Source: GCA-2701705 sp036163455
Lineage (GTDB): Bacteria; Pseudomonadota; Gammaproteobacteria; GCA-002705445; GCA-002716945
DNA length: 61,811 bases
Direction of reading: 5' to 3'
Assembly: GCA_036163455.1 (NCBI GenBank)
Contig: JAYZKL010000035.1
Coordinates: 1 to 61,811 of the forward strand
The notes beneath the pieces were generated by a model that had not been told where the DNA came from, made no database searches, and was given only the letters and a program-made list of their open reading frames with translations. Position 1 is the first letter of the stretch, and every line of letters starts with the position of its first letter. Positions 17,184-25,521 of the stretch are shown piece by piece. Made by a program: the position numbers and the translations under genes.

Positions 17184-18439
17184 AAAAAAATATTTTTTAT
17201 GCTCAATCTGGTGGTGTAACCCCAGTAATTAATGCTACTGCATTAGGATTAATAAAATCAGCTCTAAAAAATAGAAATTTATTTGGAAAAGTTTTTGCGG
17301 GTAAAAATGGTATTATTGGTGCTCTAAAGGAAGAACTGATTGATATTTCGAAAGAAAATAAAAAAGAATTAGAAAAATTAAAATTTACACCAGGCGGAGC
17401 TTTTGGTTCCTGCAGACTAAAACTCAAAGATCCTATCAAAAATAAGAGAGAGTTTCAGAGAATACTTGAAGTGTTTAATGCTCATAATATTGGTTATTTT
17501 TTCTACAATGGTGGTGGTGACTCACAAGATACAACGCTCAAACTATCACAATTTTTTAAATCAATGAATTATGATATAAAATGCATTGGTTTGCCGAAAA
17601 CTATCGATAATGACTTACCTATAACTGACAACTGCCCAGGTTTTGGTACTGCTGCAAAGTATATTGCAGTTTCTACATTTGAAGCGTCTCTTGATGTATC
17701 TTCAATGGCAGAATCTTCAACAAAAGTATTTATTTTAGAAGTGATGGGAAGACATGCCGGTTGGTTAGCTGCTGCTTCTGGAATTATAAAAAAAACTAAT
17801 ACTGATGCACCTCATATTATTTTATTACCAGAAGTTACCTTCAATTCAAAAAAATTTCTTCAAAAAGTAAATCAAATAGTTAAAAAAGAAGGTTATTGTG
17901 TTGTTGTTACATCTGAAGGTATTAGAAATAATAAAAAGGAATTTTTATCTAGTAGTAAAGATAGAGATAGCTTTGGTCATGCACAACTAGGTGGGGTTGC
18001 TCCTAAATTAGCTGCTCTGATAAGCACATCCCTTAAATATAAGGTTCATTGGTCAGTATCTGATTATCTTCAAAGAGCATCAAGACATATAGGTTCCAAA
18101 ATTGATGTTGAACAAGCATTTGAATTAGGAAAAAAATCAATTCAATTTGCTAAACAAGGAAAAAATGAAATTATGTTAACTATAAAGGCTAAAAAGAAGA
18201 ATGCTAAATATTCTTGGTCAATTGGATATACTAATTTACAAAATGTTGCCAATAAAGAAAAACCTTTACCTAAAAAATTCATCAGCGTAGACAGATTTGG
18301 TATTTCACATAAATGCAAAGAATATATATTGAATTTAGTAAAAGGAGAAGACTATCCGCAATATAAGAATGGTATACCTCAATATGCTAAATTAAAAAAG
18401 ACATTGATTAAAAAGAAGCTAAAAAAATTTCTTATCTAA
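17180..18439 (+). CDS. pfp: Pyrophosphate-dependent 6-phosphofructokinase
   Basis: Interconverts fructose 6-phosphate and fructose 1,6-bisphosphate using PPi. The PPi type is indicated by GGGDSQDT (111-118), with Asp where ATP enzymes have Gly, and by PKTIDND (139-145), with Lys where ATP enzymes have Gly. MGRHAGWLA is the sugar-phosphate motif. At 419 aa it fits the short PPi-PFK group found in methanotrophs and chemoautotrophic gammaproteobacteria. The reaction is reversible, so it may serve glycolysis and gluconeogenesis or a pentose cycle. It overlaps the exonuclease gene by 4 bases. Confidence 0.92.
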   Translation: MKKNIFYAQSGGVTPVINATALGLIKSALKNRNLFGKVFAGKNGIIGALKEELIDISKENKKELEKLKFTPGGAFGSCRLKLKDPIKNKREFQRILEVFNAHNIGYFFYNGGGDSQDTTLKLSQFFKSMNYDIKCIGLPKTIDNDLPITDNCPGFGTAAKYIAVSTFEASLDVSSMAESSTKVFILEVMGRHAGWLAAASGIIKKTNTDAPHIILLPEVTFNSKKFLQKVNQIVKKEGYCVVVTSEGIRNNKKEFLSSSKDRDSFGHAQLGGVAPKLAALISTSLKYKVHWSVSDYLQRASRHIGSKIDVEQAFELGKKSIQFAKQGKNEIMLTIKAKKKNAKYSWSIGYTNLQNVANKEKPLPKKFISVDRFGISHKCKEYILNLVKGEDYPQYKNGIPQYAKLKKTLIKKKLKKFLI

Positions 18440-19422
18440 AATTCTTTCTCTTGATTTATGATGATATCTTCTAATACATCAATAAAACTATCATGATTAT
18501 TTAAACAGTTGATGAAATTATATTTCTCTCCATTCGAATCTAAAAAAGTATCCTTTGCTTCTTCACCAACCTCTTCTAAAGTTTCTAGACAATCTGATAC
18601 AAAACCTGGGCAAAAAACTTGTATATTTTTAACGCCATGATTAGGTAATTCTTTTAATCTTTCAGACAAATATGGTTTTAGCCATTCCGATTTACCTAAT
18701 CTTGATTGAAAAACTACTTCGTAGTCCTGTTTTTGTATTTTTAATTGTTTGGCAATAAGTTCAGAAGTTTTATAACATTGATCTTCATAGGGCTCATCTG
18801 GCCCAATGTAGGATTTAGGTATTCCATGATACGAGAATAAAAGCTTATCTGGATTTCCATTTTCTTCCTGAAATCTTTTTATTTTATTTGAAAGTGCCTG
18901 TATATATACATTATGTTTATGAAAATCTGAAACAAATTTATAATTTGTAAATAGTTTTTTATATTCACAAATCTTCTTAAAAATTGATAGAGTGGTAGTC
19001 GTTGAATATTGAGGAAAAAGAGGTATATAAATTATTTTTTTATATCCAAAACTTTCCAACTTTTTTATTACCGAATCAATTGAAGGTTTTCCATATCTCA
19101 TAGCAAATTCAATATGGTACTTTTCAGGATAGTTTTTATTCATTTTTTTTTGCAAGCATTCTGCTTGATCATAAGTATTAAACAATAATGGAGAACCTCT
19201 CTTCGTCCAAACTTGTTTATATAATTCTGCACTTTTCTTAGACCTGAAAGGTAAGATAAATGTATACAATATAGGCAACCAAATCACACGCGGCATTCTT
19301 ATCACGTCTTTATCAGAAAGAAACTCTTTTAAATACTCCCTGACTTCTTTTTCTTCGGGTTTATCTGGTGTTCCAAGATTGATTAAGAGGACAGCTGTCC
19401 TACAGTTTGAATTATTATTCAT
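18436..19422 (-). CDS. hemH: Ferrochelatase (HemH)
   Basis: Inserts Fe2+ into protoporphyrin IX, the final step of haem synthesis. At 328 aa it is normal. Marks are VLLINLGTPDKPEEKEVREY, the catalytic histidine in LLFSYHGIPKSYI, YEDQCYKTSELIA, VFQSRLGKSEWLKPY and the acidic CPGFVSDCLETLEEVGEEA. It converges with pfp and the two stops overlap by 4 bases. Haem demand fits the c-type cytochromes in the window. Confidence 0.95.
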   Translation of the reverse strand: MNNNSNCRTAVLLINLGTPDKPEEKEVREYLKEFLSDKDVIRMPRVIWLPILYTFILPFRSKKSAELYKQVWTKRGSPLLFNTYDQAECLQKKMNKNYPEKYHIEFAMRYGKPSIDSVIKKLESFGYKKIIYIPLFPQYSTTTTLSIFKKICEYKKLFTNYKFVSDFHKHNVYIQALSNKIKRFQEENGNPDKLLFSYHGIPKSYIGPDEPYEDQCYKTSELIAKQLKIQKQDYEVVFQSRLGKSEWLKPYLSERLKELPNHGVKNIQVFCPGFVSDCLETLEEVGEEAKDTFLDSNGEKYNFINCLNNHDSFIDVLEDIIINQEKEF

Positions 19423-19442
19423 TCATTAATTTTAAAATAATA

Positions 19443-20027
19443 TTAGCCTATTTTGTATCTCTCAAATATTGGACTAGATTTAGGAATATGAGACATTAAA
19501 AATTCCATCTGATCAGCCAAAATCTTTCTTCCCTTCAAAAGTATATATTCTACTCTCGATGGTATGAATGGTATCGCTATTAAGAGCATTTTTGCATCTT
19601 CAGGAGTTTTCCCTCCTTTTGCGTTGTTACATCTCCTGCAAGCTGTTACAACATTTGTCCATACATCTTTGCCGCCGTGAGATAGGGGTACAATATGATC
19701 GCGTGATAGTTCTTTTTTGATGAATTCAAGACCACAGTACATACAATGATGATTATCTCTTTTAAATAAAGTCTCATTATTCAAAGTAGGTGTAAATGAA
19801 GAATAATCAAATTTTCCTAGACTGCGCGTAGCTACAATAGAGTTAAGGAGAATCTTGCTTTGCTCGCTAGTAATCTTATTAAAACCCCCTCTTATGAGCA
19901 GCGAGGATGTCCCACACTCATACGAAACCTGGTCATTACAGTACAATCTAACGGCATCCTGATAATTAATCCATCCTGTGGGTCTTCCGGCTGAATTGAG
20001 CCTTAATATTTGCTGTTGAGTAATCAT
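19443..20027 (-). CDS. HNH endonuclease-domain protein
   Basis: A 194-aa protein with a zinc-stabilised HNH fold: first CxxC in HHCMYCGLEF, the DH of LSRDHIVPLSHGGKD, the Asn of VWTNVVTACRRCNN and the second CxxC. The N-terminal half (LRLNSAGRPTGWINYQDAV) matches a chromosomal HNH protein widespread in proteobacteria with no known role. It is not part of an intron, phage or restriction system here. It lies 20 bases upstream of hemH on the same strand. Confidence 0.88.
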   Translation of the reverse strand: MITQQQILRLNSAGRPTGWINYQDAVRLYCNDQVSYECGTSSLLIRGGFNKITSEQSKILLNSIVATRSLGKFDYSSFTPTLNNETLFKRDNHHCMYCGLEFIKKELSRDHIVPLSHGGKDVWTNVVTACRRCNNAKGGKTPEDAKMLLIAIPFIPSRVEYILLKGRKILADQMEFLMSHIPKSSPIFERYKIG

Positions 20028-20348
20028 AAACTTAGATTATAGCGATTCAAATCAACTAAACAACTTACTAATGCACTCAATTGAAACAACAAAATGAAAA
20101 ATGCTTAAAAAACTAATAATTTTTGATTAATATTTGCGTGAAAATGAGGCAAATTTGTAGAAAAGCCATGATTTATTAACATTTTTTTTGAGTTCCAAAG
20201 AAACATTGCTTTAAATTCAAATATAAAGAATAAGAAAAATGAATACTCCATAAATAATTGAAATATATATGTTTTTTGAAATTGATTATAAATTGAACAA
20301 TCCAAACAACTTGAGCAATCTGAATAGCCATTGATAAAAAGTCTGTAG

Positions 20349-20383
20349 TTATCCACAGTTTTTTCCACAAAATCTGTGGATAA
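20349..20383. promoter_or_regulatory. Cluster of three DnaA boxes
   Basis: TTATCCACA at 20349-20357 is a perfect plus-strand consensus box. TTTTCCACA at 20361-20369 has one mismatch. TGTGGATAA at 20375-20383 is a perfect box on the opposite strand. Spacing of starts is 12 and 14 bases, and AT-rich DNA follows on the right. Two perfect 9-mers in 35 bases are very unlikely by chance at this composition. It may be an origin, a DnaA-controlled priA promoter or a DnaA-titrating site; the sequence does not decide. Confidence 0.65.
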
Positions 20384-20431
20384 TTTTTTTCTAATCAGAT
20401 TTTCTACAATAGGAAATACTCTTACTAAATG

Positions 20432-20437
20432 TATAAT
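20432..20437 (+). promoter_or_regulatory. -10-like TATAAT directly before priA
   Basis: A perfect TATAAT ends four bases before the first priA ATG (20441) and seven before the second (20444). If used, transcription would start at about the second ATG, giving a leaderless mRNA. This fits the lack of a ribosome site, but there is no good -35 element, so it may be chance in AT-rich DNA. Confidence 0.3.
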
Positions 20438-20440
20438 TAA

Positions 20441-22624
20441 ATGATGTCTAATTCAGTCAAAGTTGCCCTAAATTTACCAATTTATCATACATTTGATTAC
20501 CAGCTGCCTGGTAATATAAAACAAGCCATTCCGGGCACTAGAGTAGAAGTGCCATTTGGTCAAAGAAAAATGACTGGTATTGTAATCTCACCTGGCAAAA
20601 CTCCATTTGATGACAAGCCAAAAGCTAGATATAAATTGAAAGAGGTTTTAAATCAGATTGATGAAGATCCCATAATTGGTAAAGATATCCTGGATTTATG
20701 TCTTTGGGGCTCTAATTACTATCAACATCCTATAGGTCAGGTATTATTTAGCTCTATACCATCACTTCTTCGTAAAGGGCAAATTATTGATTATGAAAAA
20801 TTTAAAAAATATAAGTTTTTAGTTAATTCTAATGTAAATATAGGTGAATTAGATAATAAACCTTCCCAGAAGAGATTATATGAGTATATTAAAAATAAAA
20901 AAAATGTATTTATCGAAGATATAAAAAATGCTTCTAATGATTTAAGTATTTTAAAGAAACTGATTGAAAATGGCTTTATTAAAAAACTTGAATTTTGTGA
21001 AGAAAATAAGTCCAATCAGCTTGAAATAAAACTAAATTCTGAACAATTAAAAGTTTTTGAAGATATTAAATGTGATTTAAATTCATTTAATAGTTTTTTA
21101 ATAGAAGGAGTAACTGGAAGTGGAAAAACAGAATTATATATAAAAATATCTGATTATGTAGCCTCTAAAAAAGGTCAGATTTTAATTGTAGTTCCAGAAA
21201 TAAATTTAACCCCTCAAACTTTAAATAGATTCAAAAAATATCTGAAATACAATGTGGATAGCTACCACTCTTCATTAACAGAGAATGAAAAACTAAAAGT
21301 TTGGCTAGATACTAAAAATGGGAATCTGGATATAATTGTAGGTACAAGATCATCAATTTTTCTTCCATTTAAGAATTTAAAAGCAATTATAATAGATGAG
21401 GAGCATGACTTATCTTTAAAACAACAAGAAAAATTTAAATATCATGCTCGTGATTTATCGATTATGAGGGCTAAAAGTAATAATTTGCCTATAATACTTG
21501 GAAGCGCTACCCCATCATTTGAGAGTTTATATAATTGTGAGAAAAAAAAATATAGACATTTAGAATTGAAAAAAAGGTTTTTTTCCACAACTTTACCAAA
21601 AATTTTTCTTGTAGACTTGAATAAAGATAGTCCGGATGAAGGTTTATCATCAGAGCTAATTAGACAAATAAAACAACAAATTAAAAATAAAGAGCAAACA
21701 CTATTATTTATAGGAAGAAGGGGTTTTAGTCATACTTTGCTTTGTAAAAAATGTGGTTGGATTTCAAGGTGTGAAAAATGTGATTCATATATGGCATATC
21801 ACTCAAATGAAAAAAAGTTATGGTGTCATCATTGTGGTTTTAAAAAAAATCAAAATGATTTTAATAATTGCTGTAAAGAAAGTGAAATTATTCCTCTAGG
21901 ATTTGGAACAGAAAGAATAGAAGATAGGTTAAAGTCTCTATTTCCATCATCAAAAATACTGAGGATTGATAGCGATAATATAAATACTACAAAAAAACTA
22001 AATGACTTTATTGAAAAAGCCAGAGATGGTTCGATAGATATACTTATTGGGACTCAAATGCTAGTGAAGGGGCATGACTTTCCGAATGTTTCACTTGTTG
22101 GAATAATAGATATTGATTCTGGTCTGCATAGTATAGATTTCCGTGGACTTGAAAGGACAGCTCAGTTGATGATTCAAGTATCAGGAAGATCGGGCAGGCA
22201 AAAAAAACAAGGAAAGGTCATCATACAAACAAGGAAGCCAGATCATCCACTTATTATTGAATTACTAAAAAATGGTTATAAAAGTTTTTCAGAAAAGGCG
22301 CTAATGGAAAGGAAAAATACTTACTTGCCTCCTTATAGCTATCTAGCTCTGCTTAAAATTGGGTCATACAAAAGAAATAGTTGCTTGGAATTCTTACAAA
22401 AAGTTAAAAATACTTTTGACACGCAGAAAAATATATCTATTTTTGGGCCTATTCCCTCTCCCATGGCCAAAAAAAATAATATATTTTATTTCCAACTAAT
22501 AATAAAATCTGCATACAGAAAACTTTTACTACAAAAAACTCAAGAAATAAGAGAATATATAGTAGAAAAGAAAATTAATAATATAAGATGGTCTCTTGAC
22601 ATTGACCCTCTGGATTTATATTAA
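20441..22624 (+). CDS. priA: Primosomal replication-restart helicase PriA
   Basis: 3'-5' DNA helicase that reloads the replisome at stalled forks. At 727 aa it is full length. Walker A GVTGSGKT is at 223-230 and Walker B is in IIDEEHD. The C-terminal helicase motifs include GTQMLVKGHDFPNVS and MIQVSGRSGRQ. The zinc region has CKKC, CEKC and CHHC as expected, but the last pair is NNCC instead of CxxC, so one cysteine is displaced by two positions without a length change. Two ATGs (20441, 20444) are possible. The priA-argS order is shared with Pseudomonas. Confidence 0.95.
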   Translation: MMSNSVKVALNLPIYHTFDYQLPGNIKQAIPGTRVEVPFGQRKMTGIVISPGKTPFDDKPKARYKLKEVLNQIDEDPIIGKDILDLCLWGSNYYQHPIGQVLFSSIPSLLRKGQIIDYEKFKKYKFLVNSNVNIGELDNKPSQKRLYEYIKNKKNVFIEDIKNASNDLSILKKLIENGFIKKLEFCEENKSNQLEIKLNSEQLKVFEDIKCDLNSFNSFLIEGVTGSGKTELYIKISDYVASKKGQILIVVPEINLTPQTLNRFKKYLKYNVDSYHSSLTENEKLKVWLDTKNGNLDIIVGTRSSIFLPFKNLKAIIIDEEHDLSLKQQEKFKYHARDLSIMRAKSNNLPIILGSATPSFESLYNCEKKKYRHLELKKRFFSTTLPKIFLVDLNKDSPDEGLSSELIRQIKQQIKNKEQTLLFIGRRGFSHTLLCKKCGWISRCEKCDSYMAYHSNEKKLWCHHCGFKKNQNDFNNCCKESEIIPLGFGTERIEDRLKSLFPSSKILRIDSDNINTTKKLNDFIEKARDGSIDILIGTQMLVKGHDFPNVSLVGIIDIDSGLHSIDFRGLERTAQLMIQVSGRSGRQKKQGKVIIQTRKPDHPLIIELLKNGYKSFSEKALMERKNTYLPPYSYLALLKIGSYKRNSCLEFLQKVKNTFDTQKNISIFGPIPSPMAKKNNIFYFQLIIKSAYRKLLLQKTQEIREYIVEKKINNIRWSLDIDPLDLY

Positions 22625-22640
22625 AAAGGTTTAAACTAAT

Positions 22641-24248
22641 TTGAAAAATAAACTCAAAAATCTGTTAATAGAAGCACTGAAAAAAAAATTTTCAAAAGAT
22701 GAGTTAGATAAATTAGTTGAAGTACAACAAGCTACTGCTAAACACATCAAAGCTGATTTTTTTTCTAATATAGCTATGAAATTAGCTAAGATTCTTAATC
22801 AAAACCCAATGGATATAGCAAAAGAAATAGTCAAGGTAATAAAAAAAACAGATTTATTTACTTATGATATAGCTGAACCTGGATACATAAACTTTATAGT
22901 TCAGGAAACTAAAAAAAATAATATAGTAACTGAGATTCTAAACAATAAGAATTTGTTGGGCTCAATTAAGACAAAAAATCCAAAAAAAATACATTTAGAA
23001 TTTGTTTCTGCTAACCCAACAGGTCCATTGCATATAGGTCATGGTAGAGGAGCTATTTATGGAAATATAATTGCTAAATTCCTAAAATTACAAGGCCATA
23101 ATGTTCATACCGAGTATTATATTAATGATGTAGGAAGGCAAATGGACTTATTATTTCATAGTATTTTCAAAAACCTTTTGTCTGATAATTTATCAGATGA
23201 GGATTTATATAAAGGTGAATATATTGACGATATTGCAAAAGAGTTAGAAAAAAAATATCCAGATTTTAAAAAAGTATCTACAGATATAAATAAGTCAGAA
23301 AAAAAGAAATGGATTAAACTAATTTGTGAATACATGATTGAAAATTATATAAAAAAAGATTTGGAGCATCTAGATATCTCTTTCGACAATTGGTTTTTTG
23401 AAAATAGCTTATTTGATGATAAAAGTGTTGAAAAAGTTTTAGAGAAACTTGATTCCTCTGGACATACTAAAAAACATGAAGGTGCTTTAATGTTGCTCGC
23501 AGATGAACTGAGACCTCTTATAAAATCAAATGGAGATTATACTTATCTTTCTTCTGATTTAGCTTATCATGATTATAAATTATCGAAATATGATTTAGTT
23601 ATAAATATCTGGGGTGCAGATCATCATGGTTATGTACCGAGAATCAAATTAGGAATGAAAGCTCTTGGTCACAATATTGATAAACTTGATATTCACCTTA
23701 TACAATTTGCAAACTTATACCGCGGAAAAGACAAAATATCTATGTCTACCAGAAAAGGAGAATTTGTTACTCTAAAAACACTAATTAATGAAATTGGAAA
23801 TGATGCTATAAATTTCTTCTATCTCACCAAGAAAAAAGATCAGCATTTGGATTTTGACTTAAACATAGCTATCTCTGAAGACAAAAATAACCCTGTATAT
23901 TATATTCAATATGCGTATGCCAGGATAGAGAAATTATTAATTGAAGCTGGAGATTATATGAAACATGACTTTAATCCAGATAGTTTGAAAGATAATCTTG
24001 AAAAGAATCTTATCGACTCAATGAATGTTTTTGAAGAAACCTGTGAGAAATCAATTATAAATTTAGAACCTCATTTAATGACACACTATTTGCAGAAGTT
24101 ATCTCAAGATTTTCATAGTTATTACGCAAATGTAAAACTACTGACTGAAAAAATAGATTATAATAAAATCTACCTTATTGCAGCAGTACAAAAAATTTTA
24201 AAATGTGGATTAGGGCTGCTTAATATATCAGCACCTAAACAAATGTGA
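22641..24248 (+). CDS. argS: Arginyl-tRNA synthetase (ArgS)
   Basis: Class I synthetase charging tRNA-Arg. HIGH motif is in SANPTGPLHIGHGRGA, and the KMSKS-equivalent is SMSTRKGEFVTL. The C-terminal helical domain has PVYYIQYAYARIEKLL. At 535 aa it is slightly shorter than usual (about 560-590). The start appears to be TTG at 22641, 16 bases after priA; no ATG gives the conserved N-terminal LLIEALKKKF. A tRNA-Arg gene is also in the window at 28441. Confidence 0.95.
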   Translation: MKNKLKNLLIEALKKKFSKDELDKLVEVQQATAKHIKADFFSNIAMKLAKILNQNPMDIAKEIVKVIKKTDLFTYDIAEPGYINFIVQETKKNNIVTEILNNKNLLGSIKTKNPKKIHLEFVSANPTGPLHIGHGRGAIYGNIIAKFLKLQGHNVHTEYYINDVGRQMDLLFHSIFKNLLSDNLSDEDLYKGEYIDDIAKELEKKYPDFKKVSTDINKSEKKKWIKLICEYMIENYIKKDLEHLDISFDNWFFENSLFDDKSVEKVLEKLDSSGHTKKHEGALMLLADELRPLIKSNGDYTYLSSDLAYHDYKLSKYDLVINIWGADHHGYVPRIKLGMKALGHNIDKLDIHLIQFANLYRGKDKISMSTRKGEFVTLKTLINEIGNDAINFFYLTKKKDQHLDFDLNIAISEDKNNPVYYIQYAYARIEKLLIEAGDYMKHDFNPDSLKDNLEKNLIDSMNVFEETCEKSIINLEPHLMTHYLQKLSQDFHSYYANVKLLTEKIDYNKIYLIAAVQKILKCGLGLLNISAPKQM

Positions 24249-25096
24249 TGCAAAATAAAATTGCTATAGTTTACGATTTTGATGGAACATTGACTCCAAA
24301 GACAATGCAAGAGTATACAATAATTCCTAAACTTGGTATTGAATCAAAAAGTTTTTGGAACTCAATCCAAAAGGAATCTAATTCAACGGGTGGTGAACTA
24401 ATGATGATTTATATGAGGCATTTGTTAGATGAAGCAAATAAAAGGAATGTTAAAATTTCAAAAAATATATTTCAAAAAATGGGTAAAGATATCATCTACT
24501 ATAATGGGGTTAAAAGATGGTTCTCATCTATTAATAAATATGTTAAAAACTTATCTAAAGATGTTCAAATCTCTCATTACATTATATCTGCTGGCCATTC
24601 AGAAATATTAAATGGGGTTTCTATAAAAAAATATATAAAAAAAATATTTGCATCTGAATATTTTTATAATCGACAAGGACATGCTATTTTTCCAAAAATT
24701 GTTGTTACAGATACAACTAAAACACAATATTTATTTAGAATTAATAAAGGAAAAGAAGTTTTATCCCAAAGCATTAATATGCACATGCCTGAAAATAAAC
24801 GCCCTATACCTTTCCACAACATGATTTATATAGGGGATGGAATGACAGATGTACCTAGCATGGCTTTAATCAAAAAAGCAGGTGGTCATTCTATTGCCGT
24901 CTTCCAAAAATCACAAAAAAAACAAATAAAAATATGTAAACAACTTCTAAATGCCAAAAGAGTTGATTTTATTGCGCATGCAAATTATTCAACAGAAAGC
25001 GAGTTATTTAAAAGAACCTGTTTACTGTTAGATTATATAGTCTCTAAAATTAAATATAATTATGAATTAGAGAAATGTAGAAAAACAAAAGTATAG
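24248..25096 (+). CDS. HAD-superfamily phosphatase, phosphoserine-phosphatase-like
   Basis: A 282-aa HAD hydrolase. Motif I is DFDGT with Asp10 and Asp12, motif II is in ISAGHSE, motif III is the lysine in VTDTTKTQ or nearby, and motif IV is GDGMTDVPSM. This resembles bacterial proteins annotated as HAD or phosphoserine-phosphatase-like; substrate is unknown. The ATG at 24248 overlaps the argS stop as TGATG; a GTG at 24245 is less likely. The stop is 1 base from the convergent speH-like stop. Confidence 0.82.
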   Translation: MQNKIAIVYDFDGTLTPKTMQEYTIIPKLGIESKSFWNSIQKESNSTGGELMMIYMRHLLDEANKRNVKISKNIFQKMGKDIIYYNGVKRWFSSINKYVKNLSKDVQISHYIISAGHSEILNGVSIKKYIKKIFASEYFYNRQGHAIFPKIVVTDTTKTQYLFRINKGKEVLSQSINMHMPENKRPIPFHNMIYIGDGMTDVPSMALIKKAGGHSIAVFQKSQKKQIKICKQLLNAKRVDFIAHANYSTESELFKRTCLLLDYIVSKIKYNYELEKCRKTKV

Positions 25097-25097
25097 T

Positions 25098-25481
25098 CTA
25101 ATCTTGATCAACTAAGGTTAAATCATTTTCTCTGTCCAAAAATTTATATTGCAATTTCTCAACATTAAATGAATTTTTAAAATAATCTATAACCAAGTCT
25201 ATTTCGATATCTTTACAACTGTATATATCAAGTTGAAATAGTCCAGGATTGTTTTCGTCCCAAATATGCAATACGATATGGCTAGTTTCTATGAGGGCCA
25301 TACATGTAATTCCACGATTACCTTTCTGATCAACATAAGAAATTGATGGCGCATGCATAAGCTTCATATTAATTTTTTTAATTAAATTTTCCATCCACTC
25401 AAGAATTTGATACATCTCTCCTTTAGTTGGTGTATTTGAAACTTCAGCTCTTACAATTAGATGTTTATGTTTTACATTCAT
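25098..25481 (-). CDS. speH: S-adenosylmethionine decarboxylase proenzyme-like protein (SpeH/SpeD class)
   Basis: A 127-aa pyruvoyl-enzyme homologue. In IETSHIVLHIWDE, Ser67 is the expected autocleavage residue that becomes pyruvate. His72 and Cys89 (LDIYSC) match the catalytic histidine and cysteine of the prokaryotic enzyme. The residue before the serine is Thr rather than the usual Glu. Established role: makes decarboxylated SAM for spermidine. Some homologues of this family are known to decarboxylate arginine or ornithine instead, so substrate is uncertain. It is divergent from a spermidine-synthase-like gene. Confidence 0.8.
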   Translation of the reverse strand: MNVKHKHLIVRAEVSNTPTKGEMYQILEWMENLIKKINMKLMHAPSISYVDQKGNRGITCMALIETSHIVLHIWDENNPGLFQLDIYSCKDIEIDLVIDYFKNSFNVEKLQYKFLDRENDLTLVDQD

Positions 25482-25521
25482 TAGATATTATTTTTTGACA
25501 GAATATCATATTATAGTCCTT

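Larger units (their letters stand above)
20028..20440. other. Gene-free AT-rich region between HNH gene and priA
   Basis: A 413-base divergent intergenic region, the only stretch over 300 bases without a credible gene. It is strongly AT-rich with several A/T runs, for example around 20170-20190 and 20384-20394. The right-hand part holds a three-member DnaA-box cluster. Short minus-strand frames here have no recognisable product. It must also contain the promoters of the HNH gene and priA. Confidence 0.7.

Noticed and set aside
19443..20027. HNH gene as part of a mobile element
   Set aside because: No intron, terminal repeats, integrase or phage genes nearby, and the same protein type is a common chromosomal gene in proteobacteria.
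20105..20370. Two overlapping minus-strand frames in the gene-free region before priA
   Set aside because: Composition is that of random AT-rich DNA, no ribosome site or family resemblance, and the start lies inside the DnaA-box cluster.
21581..21589. Another TTTTCCACA inside priA
   Set aside because: Single mismatched box in coding sequence with no partner; likely chance.
25495..25500. Perfect TTGACA between speH and speE starts
   Set aside because: No -10 element occurs at proper spacing before the speE ATG, so it is not supported as a promoter.
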